DNA of 8,831 nucleotides from an uncultured Clostridia bacterium (GTDB taxonomy: Bacteria; Bacillota; Clostridia; Lachnospirales; Bianqueaceae). Below, piece after piece: positions 4,845 to 8,831 of this stretch; the stretch's first letter is position 1, and each line of letters opens with the position of its first letter. The DNA lies in the NCBI GenBank assembly GCA_947570515.1, contig CANOUM010000057.1, positions 1 to 8,831 on the forward strand. The letters are read 5' to 3'. Under the pieces are notes generated by a model. It saw only the letters and a program-made list of their open reading frames with translations. It ran no database searches and had not been told where the DNA came from. A program made the translations under genes and the position numbers.

Positions 4845-5762
4845 TTAAGAGAACCAGGATTTAATCTGAGCCCATAGATCAGCAAACCAATCGCCGATTT
4901 TTTGGAAAAAGCTGCGTGCTTCCTCTGACTGAGCGCCCTGAATCAGGTCGTTAAAAAGCTGATTGGCATTGCTTTCAATGCTTTTTGCAACCTGTTTCCA
5001 GTCAATGTCCAGATCTTTCATTTTATCAAATAAGGAGACCAGGCGCTGAAAAAGTTCATCGGAGATTGTGATGCCATGTTTTTGGAGAACTTCACGAATG
5101 ATCGTTTCTACTTCTTCTGTTGTTTGAGGATCTTTTTCACTGATTTCCAGCTTGATATCACTGATAATATCGGACACGGTTTCCTGTGCCTCTTGATCAC
5201 CTTGATTTCCGGCCAGTTCCTGACTCAAATCGGTAGAAACGAGAGCCTCTTCATTAACGGCGGCCTTTACATCCTCATTGATTGTCTGACCGGTGAGCTT
5301 CTCAAAGCCTTTCATAATACCGGTTAAAGCAGCTGTACCGGAAACGTCAAAGGGGGCGGATATCAAAATATCGGCATCTGTAATTCCCAGTGTTGTGAGC
5401 GCATCAGCATAGCTTTGCGGTGTTACATACGTAATATGATTCATCTGGATGCGGAGTCCGGAACCGGGCTCTTTATAGGTGATCATGACCGAGCTGATTG
5501 CTTTGGTTCCGATTTGGCCGGAAGGAATCAGAGAATCAAGCGCTTCATGTTCCTCTGCATTGGAAATCGTAAGTAAAACGGTTTTGTCTGTAACACCAAA
5601 TTCTGATAAGAGAGCGCTGCGCTCTGATTCGTCTAAATCTTCTCCTAAAATTGCTACGGTATCGCCGGCAGCAGCGTCCGCCATAGCAGGTAAAGAGAAG
5701 CAGGTGAGGCTTAAGGCCAGTGTTAGGATTCCCGTTAAAAGTTGTGTGAGTCGTTTCATCAT
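4845..5762 (-). CDS. Secreted DUF1002 protein (YpuA-like)
   Basis: A 305-residue exported protein of the DUF1002 family, similar in plan and length to Bacillus YpuA; the molecular function is not known. Residues 1-28 form a signal peptide: basic MMKR, a hydrophobic core TGILTLALSLTCFSLP and an AMA cleavage motif before DAAAGD. The DUF1002 region follows (about 33-200), with AILGEDLDESERSALLSEFG near the start, MITYKEPGSGLRIQMNHITY around 93-112, and the ITDADILISAPFDVSGTAAL stretch with a later GFEKLTGQ. The rest is charged and helical, ending in the aromatic amphipathic WFADLWAQIKSWFS, which may touch the membrane. AGGAGG lies 7 nt before the first of two adjacent ATGs, so 5762 is chosen. 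It follows the helicase gene by 38 nt on the same strand and is probably co-transcribed at least in part. Confidence 0.87.
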   Translation of the reverse strand: MMKRLTQLLTGILTLALSLTCFSLPAMADAAAGDTVAILGEDLDESERSALLSEFGVTDKTVLLTISNAEEHEALDSLIPSGQIGTKAISSVMITYKEPGSGLRIQMNHITYVTPQSYADALTTLGITDADILISAPFDVSGTAALTGIMKGFEKLTGQTINEDVKAAVNEEALVSTDLSQELAGNQGDQEAQETVSDIISDIKLEISEKDPQTTEEVETIIREVLQKHGITISDELFQRLVSLFDKMKDLDIDWKQVAKSIESNANQLFNDLIQGAQSEEARSFFQKIGDWFADLWAQIKSWFS

Positions 5763-5787
5763 TGTATATCCTCCTGTTTTATTAAAT

Positions 5788-5807
5788 ACCGTAATACATA
5801 TTACGGT
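5788..5807 (-). promoter_or_regulatory. Intercistronic hairpin over the helicase stop codon
   Basis: ACCGTAAT (5788-5795) and ATTACGGT (5800-5807) are perfect 8-bp inverted repeats with a 4-nt loop. The helicase TAA (5801-5803) is within the stem. On the - strand the sequence after it is ATTTAATAAAAC, which lacks a real T-run, so full termination is unlikely. Partial termination, mRNA processing or protection of the upstream message are possible. Confidence 0.5.
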
Positions 5808-7402
5808 GTTTCAGCAAGCTCAATTTTTACTTTTTTCCCTTTGATTTCATTTCCATTCATGATTTCGATGACCTCCTGCGCTAAAGAGGAAGGAATTTCT
5901 ACAAAAGAAAAGGTTTCTAAAATATCAATATGCCCCAGGGCAGAGCCGGGAATACCACATTCGCCGGCAATGCAGCCAACAATGTCTTTAATACGGATTC
6001 GATGGCGTTTACCTAGATTGAGGTGCAGCTTAACCATAGATGTATTTTGAAAGGAATCCGGACTAACTCTGGTCGGCATTTTTGAAAACATATCTTCATC
6101 AGAAGAAGAATCAGGAGTATAGAGAATATGAGCGAGCAGTGCGGAGGCAACTTCTTCTGCAGAAAATCCTTCTTGCATTAGCTGCTGCACACTGCTTTGA
6201 TATTTGACGTTCCTGCCCTCTTGAATGTAAGAACGAATCTGCTCTAAAAGGCGGGTTCGATGTGATTCTTCTATCTCCTGCAGCGTGGGCAGGCGACGCG
6301 GTTCAATGCTAGCTCCCGTATACTGCATGATCTGCTGAAGGCGGCTGAGCTCACGGCCAACAACAAAGCTATAGGCAGCGCCGCTGCGCCCTGCGCGGGC
6401 AGTACGGCCGATTCGATGAACATAGGCCTCTAATTCTTCCGGAATATCATAATTGATAACCAGTTCGATTCCTTGAATATCAAGACCGCGGGCAGCAACG
6501 TCTGTGGCAATTAAAATGGCAATCTCTCCTTTACGAAAGCGCTTCATCACAAGATCACGCTGACTTTGTTTCAGGTCGCCATGCAGGCCGTCGGCAGGAT
6601 AATCATATTTTTGAAGAAACTGTGCGAGAGCGGACACCTGTTTTTTGGTATTGCAAAAGATGAGACAGGCGGCCGGACGGGCAAGATCAAGCAGCCGGCG
6701 CAGTGCTTCCGGTTTCATTTTGGCCTTCATTTCGAAATAGACCTGTTCAATCTGATCTACGGTAAGCTGATCCCGGGGCGTGGTACGGATTTCAACAGGC
6801 GCTTCCATATACGAGGTTGCCAGCTGGCGGATGGGCTCTGACATGGTAGCGGAGAAGAGAACTGTTTGTCTCGGAGTTGGCATTTGAGAAAGAATGAGAT
6901 CAATATCTTCGCGAAATCCCATGTTCAGCATCTCATCGGCCTCATCTAATACGACCATTTGGACTTGATCCAGACGAAGCGTATGGCGACGAAGATGATC
7001 GAGAAAACGTCCCGGTGTGGCTACGACGATGGAAGATCCCTTTTTCATTTCCTGAATCTGACGGCTGATCGGCTGACCGCCATAGACAGCAATTACGCGA
7101 ATCCCGGATTTATATTTGAGAAGCTTACGCAGCTCTTCCGTTACCTGAAGACAAAGCTCGCGGGTGGGGCAGAGCACGGTAGCTTGCATCCTGGTATCAT
7201 CAGGATCGATAAGCTCAATAAGAGGGATGCCAAAGGCAGCAGTCTTACCGGTACCTGTCTGGGATTGTCCGATTAAGTCAAATCCCTTGATTAATTTTTG
7301 AATCGACAGACTTTGGATTTCCGTTGGGGCAGTATAACCAAGATCGTCAATGGCGGCTATAATATCCTCATCAATACCGAGGGAAGAAAAGGTTTGTGTC
7401 AT
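5801..7402 (-). CDS. DEAD-box ATP-dependent RNA helicase with DbpA-type RNA-binding domain
   Basis: A 533-residue cytoplasmic RNA helicase of the CshA/DeaD/DbpA group. All core motifs are present: Q motif (F5 to Q30, GYTAPTEIQ), motif I SQTGTGKT (47-54), Ia PTREL (79-83), GG around 108-109, Ib TPGR (129-132), II DEAD (153-156), III SAT (184-186), IV LIFCNT (247-252), V ATDVAARGLD (299-308) and VI HRIGRTARAGR (329-339). A linker of about 100 residues leads to a C-terminal DbpA/CsdA-like domain (about 454-530, VKLHLNLGKRHRIRIKDIVG to VKIELA). That domain in YxiN/DbpA binds 23S rRNA; here the fit suggests ribosome assembly or mRNA decay, including cold adaptation. GGAG is 7 nt before the ATG at 7402. 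The DUF1002 gene follows. The promoter is not clear. The exact subfamily (CshA, DeaD or DbpA) is not settled. Confidence 0.95.
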   Translation of the reverse strand: MTQTFSSLGIDEDIIAAIDDLGYTAPTEIQSLSIQKLIKGFDLIGQSQTGTGKTAAFGIPLIELIDPDDTRMQATVLCPTRELCLQVTEELRKLLKYKSGIRVIAVYGGQPISRQIQEMKKGSSIVVATPGRFLDHLRRHTLRLDQVQMVVLDEADEMLNMGFREDIDLILSQMPTPRQTVLFSATMSEPIRQLATSYMEAPVEIRTTPRDQLTVDQIEQVYFEMKAKMKPEALRRLLDLARPAACLIFCNTKKQVSALAQFLQKYDYPADGLHGDLKQSQRDLVMKRFRKGEIAILIATDVAARGLDIQGIELVINYDIPEELEAYVHRIGRTARAGRSGAAYSFVVGRELSRLQQIMQYTGASIEPRRLPTLQEIEESHRTRLLEQIRSYIQEGRNVKYQSSVQQLMQEGFSAEEVASALLAHILYTPDSSSDEDMFSKMPTRVSPDSFQNTSMVKLHLNLGKRHRIRIKDIVGCIAGECGIPGSALGHIDILETFSFVEIPSSLAQEVIEIMNGNEIKGKKVKIELAETP

Positions 7403-7529
7403 ATTTTATCTCCATTCCGAAACGCTTTAAGATGAGAGTCATTGAATGATGTGTCCAATGCAGCAAGCGCTTCTGTGAGTTTATTTTATCATAGATATGA
7501 CAGGAAAGATAGTCTTCTTTCCGGAAAGG

Positions 7530-7557
7530 AAAAACGCGTCAGAGGGGATCTGACGCG
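7530..7557 (-). terminator. Rho-independent terminator of the cyclophilin gene
   Basis: CGCGTCAGA (7535-7543) and TCTGACGCG (7549-7557) form a perfect 9-bp stem with a 5-nt loop. On the - strand the stem is followed at once by five Ts (7530-7534 as As on the + strand). It lies about 140 nt after the cyclophilin stop and separates that gene from the helicase gene. On the + strand the T-run is displaced, so the - direction is favoured. Confidence 0.78.
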
Positions 7558-7589
7558 CTCTTCCCTCTTTTTTGTGTAAGAGGGGATCT
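7541..7589 (+). repeat. 11-bp direct repeat AGAGGGGATCT
   Basis: AGAGGGGATCT occurs at 7541-7551, where it forms the loop and inner stem of the terminator, and again at 7579-7589. A shorter echo, GAAGGGGAT, follows at 7601-7609. The second copy also pairs with CCCTCTT (7563-7569) to form an alternative 7-bp hairpin. It is probably a duplication of terminator sequence; no function is implied. Confidence 0.4.
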
Positions 7590-7698
7590 TTCATAAAAAA
7601 GAAGGGGATGCTTGTATTGTACTAAAGATAAATGAAATTAAAATGAAGAGACTGTAACAATTCTTTGAAAATTCGTTGCGGTCTTGTATCGAGGGTTC

Positions 7699-8175
7699 TT
7701 ATTTTTCGCTATAGGTTACCTCGGTCATGATTTGAGGTTCGAGGGGCATGTCGCGAAAATCAGTTTCGCAGCCGGCAATCTCATCGACAACCTCGATTCC
7801 TTCGATGACCTTACCAAAAGCGGCATAAGCACCATCCAGATGAGGAGCGTCCTGATGCATGATAAAGAACTGAGAGCCTGCAGAATCAGGATTCATAGCT
7901 CTTGCCATAGAAATAACGCCGCGCGTGTGCTTTAAATTGTTAGGTACTCCATTTTGCTCAAATTCACCCTTGATAGAATATCCGGGACCGCCCATACCGG
8001 TTCCTTCAGGATCACCGCCCTGAATCATAAATCCGGAGATAACACGGTGAAAGGTAAGTCCGTTGTAAAATCCCTTTTGGACTAAATCAATAAAATTCTG
8101 AACCGTTAAAGGGGCAATCTCAGGATAAAGCTCCAGCTTGATTTGTTTACCGGTATTCATAGTGATTGTAATCAT
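7699..8175 (-). CDS. ppiB: Cytosolic cyclophilin-type peptidyl-prolyl cis-trans isomerase
   Basis: A 158-residue single-domain cyclophilin that catalyses cis-trans turnover of X-Pro bonds and helps protein folding. There is no signal peptide, so it acts in the cytoplasm. Active-site strings are present: FHRV (43-46 region, with the catalytic arginine R44), IQGGD (51-55), GVISMARA (86-93), GSQFFI (100-105) and HLDGAYAAFGKVIEG (112-126). The position of the human CypA tryptophan is a histidine (H112), common in bacterial cyclophilins and linked to weak cyclosporin binding. The frame is open to an ATG at 8229, but AGGAGG (8182-8187) sits 6 nt before the ATG at 8175, and the 18 extra residues match no cyclophilin feature, so 8175 is the start. 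It has its own promoter and terminator and is divergent from rel. Confidence 0.93.
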   Translation of the reverse strand: MITITMNTGKQIKLELYPEIAPLTVQNFIDLVQKGFYNGLTFHRVISGFMIQGGDPEGTGMGGPGYSIKGEFEQNGVPNNLKHTRGVISMARAMNPDSAGSQFFIMHQDAPHLDGAYAAFGKVIEGIEVVDEIAGCETDFRDMPLEPQIMTEVTYSEK

Positions 8176-8203
8176 GATAATCCTCCTAAAATAAATCGAC
8201 TTT

Positions 8204-8229
8204 ATGACAGCAGCAATATGCTGCATCAT
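8204..8229 (-). promoter_or_regulatory. 5'-end stem-loop in the cyclophilin leader
   Basis: GCAGCA (8210-8215) and TGCTGC (8219-8224) pair perfectly around a 3-nt loop. After a small bulge, ATGA (8204-8207) pairs with TCAT (8226-8229). It falls at the predicted 5' end of the cyclophilin mRNA and could protect it from decay. It does not cover the ribosome site. Confidence 0.35.
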
Positions 8230-8234
8230 AAAAG

Positions 8235-8263
8235 ATTATAACAAAATTAGAAAAAAGCTGCAA
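8235..8263 (-). promoter_or_regulatory. Predicted promoter of the cyclophilin gene
   Basis: On the - strand a perfect -10 TATAAT (8235-8240) is preceded by TGT, an extended -10. A weak -35 TTGCAG (8258-8263) stands at 17 nt. The start of transcription would be near 8228, a leader of about 53 nt. Confidence 0.65.
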
Positions 8264-8310
8264 GAAGTCTTTCAGCAAGCGAAAGGGTTTATCTCTTAGA
8301 TAGAAAAATG

Positions 8311-8339
8311 TTGAAATCAATGGGTAAACTGTATATAAT
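8311..8339 (+). promoter_or_regulatory. Predicted promoter of the rel gene
   Basis: The -35 TTGAAA (8311-8316) and the perfect -10 TATAAT (8334-8339) have a 17-nt spacing. Transcription would start near 8346, about 37 nt before the start codon. The divergent cyclophilin -35 box is about 47 nt away, so the two promoters do not overlap. Confidence 0.8.
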
Positions 8340-8382
8340 AGGTTTATTATTCCCATGGATCGTCAAAGCAGGAGGAAGTCAT

Positions 8383-8831
8383 ATGGATCCTTTATATAAT
8401 CAGTTGGTAGAACATATTCGTAAATATCATCCCTCAACAGATCTCAGCCAGGTCGAAAGGGCTTATTTGCTGGCAGAAAAAGCGCATGAAGGACAGAAGC
8501 GCCAATCAGGAGAGCCATATATCATTCATCCGCTTCATGTAGCGATCATTTTAGCAGAACTGGAGCTGGATCTGGAATCCATCATAGCAGGATTGTTGCA
8601 TGACGTAGTAGAAGATACGGATATTACGCTGGAAGATGTTCGTATGGAATTTGGCGATGAAGTAGCACTTTTGGTAGACGGCGTTACTAAACTCAAACAG
8701 CTAACATATAAAACGAATGATAAACAGGAAATTCAGGCGGAAAATTATCGAAAGATGTTTTTAGCCATGGCGAAAGATATCCGGGTAATTTTAATTAAAT
8801 TAGCAGACAGACTCCATAATATGCGTACGTT
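8383..8831 (+). CDS. relA: (p)ppGpp synthetase/hydrolase, RelA/SpoT family (N-terminal part, runs off the window)
   Basis: The first 149 residues of a Rel-type stringent-response enzyme, whose family length is usually above 700. The visible part is the HD-type hydrolase domain that removes the pyrophosphate from (p)ppGpp. Key residues can be read: RQSGEPYIIHPLHVA with H49, LLHDVVEDT with H73-D74 and E77-D78, and KLADRLHNMRT with D142. These match the metal-binding and catalytic positions of active hydrolases, so a bifunctional Rel is likely. The synthetase, TGS and ACT parts are outside the window and cannot be judged. The start has AGGAGG (8370-8375) 7 nt upstream; an ATG at 8355 is in another frame that soon stops. 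It is a housekeeping gene with its own promoter, divergent from the cyclophilin gene. Confidence 0.93.
   Translation, partial: MDPLYNQLVEHIRKYHPSTDLSQVERAYLLAEKAHEGQKRQSGEPYIIHPLHVAIILAELELDLESIIAGLLHDVVEDTDITLEDVRMEFGDEVALLVDGVTKLKQLTYKTNDKQEIQAENYRKMFLAMAKDIRVILIKLADRLHNMRT

Larger units (their letters stand above)
7403..7698. other. 296-nt stretch between the cyclophilin and helicase genes
   Basis: No gene is seen on either strand. It holds the cyclophilin terminator (7530-7557) and an 11-bp direct repeat (7541-7551 and 7579-7589). The helicase leader, up to about 100 nt, also lies here; its best -10-like string on the - strand is TATGATAAAAT around 7488-7498, without a convincing -35 box. 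Small symmetric strings (TCATTGAATGA at 7439-7449, AAGCGCTT near 7465-7472) may be chance. Confidence 0.5.

Noticed and set aside
5076..6050. Several + strand frames across the DUF1002 gene and the helicase 3' end
   Set aside because: They overlap two well-supported - strand genes and their junction, and no promoter or ribosome site is seen for them.
6566..7276. Open frames on the + strand inside the helicase gene
   Set aside because: They are antisense to a fully conserved helicase frame with every motif intact. They lack good ribosome sites and give peptides without family features.
7563..7584. CCCTCTT/AAGAGGG hairpin as a second terminator
   Set aside because: Neither strand has a T-run directly after the stem, while the hairpin at 7535-7557 does on the - strand.
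8355..8400. ATG at 8355 as the rel start
   Set aside because: It is in a different frame from the HD domain and stops after 14 codons; the AGGAGG site serves the ATG at 8383.

Overview
The window looks like chromosomal DNA of a low- to mid-GC Firmicute, probably an anaerobic gut-type member of Clostridia. This is inferred from the strong AGGAGG-type ribosome binding sites, TTGACA/TATAAT-like promoters, a YpuA-type DUF1002 secreted protein, a Rel-type stringent-response gene and a TetR-ABC-FtsX cassette. No species call is possible from the sequence alone.

Left part (1-2049): the C-terminal tail of an unidentified + strand gene converges on a small XRE-type regulator gene (- strand). The regulator gene is divergent from a UMF1/Atg22-like major facilitator transporter gene. 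The 192-nt gap between them holds two back-to-back promoters and two perfect palindromes placed where a shared operator would be. The transporter gene ends at a rho-independent terminator.

Middle part (2041-4722): a tight + strand operon encodes a TetR/AcrR regulator, an ABC ATPase and a compact FtsX-type permease. The first two genes overlap by 8 nt and the permease gene follows after 4 nt. Its promoter -10 box sits at the centre of a near-perfect 24-bp palindrome, which suggests that the TetR protein represses its own operon. The cassette is visibly more AT-rich than its surroundings. It is bounded by terminators and by a pair of imperfect inverted repeats (1988-2018 and 4729-4760), so it may be an acquired module. 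A 29-codon open frame of unknown origin overlaps its 3' end.

Right part (4845-8831): three housekeeping-type genes lie on the - strand: a cyclophilin peptidyl-prolyl isomerase with its own promoter and terminator, a DEAD-box RNA helicase with a DbpA-type RNA-binding domain, and a secreted DUF1002 protein 38 nt behind the helicase. A stop-codon hairpin separates the last two. Divergent from the cyclophilin gene, the 5' part of a rel/spoT (p)ppGpp gene runs off the right edge, with a clear promoter and ribosome binding site.

No tRNA, rRNA, CRISPR array, transposase, integrase or recognisable riboswitch was seen. The best candidates for something less ordinary are the TetR-ABC-FtsX island with its flanking repeats and the XRE/UMF1 pair with its two palindromes. 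Both are modest claims.
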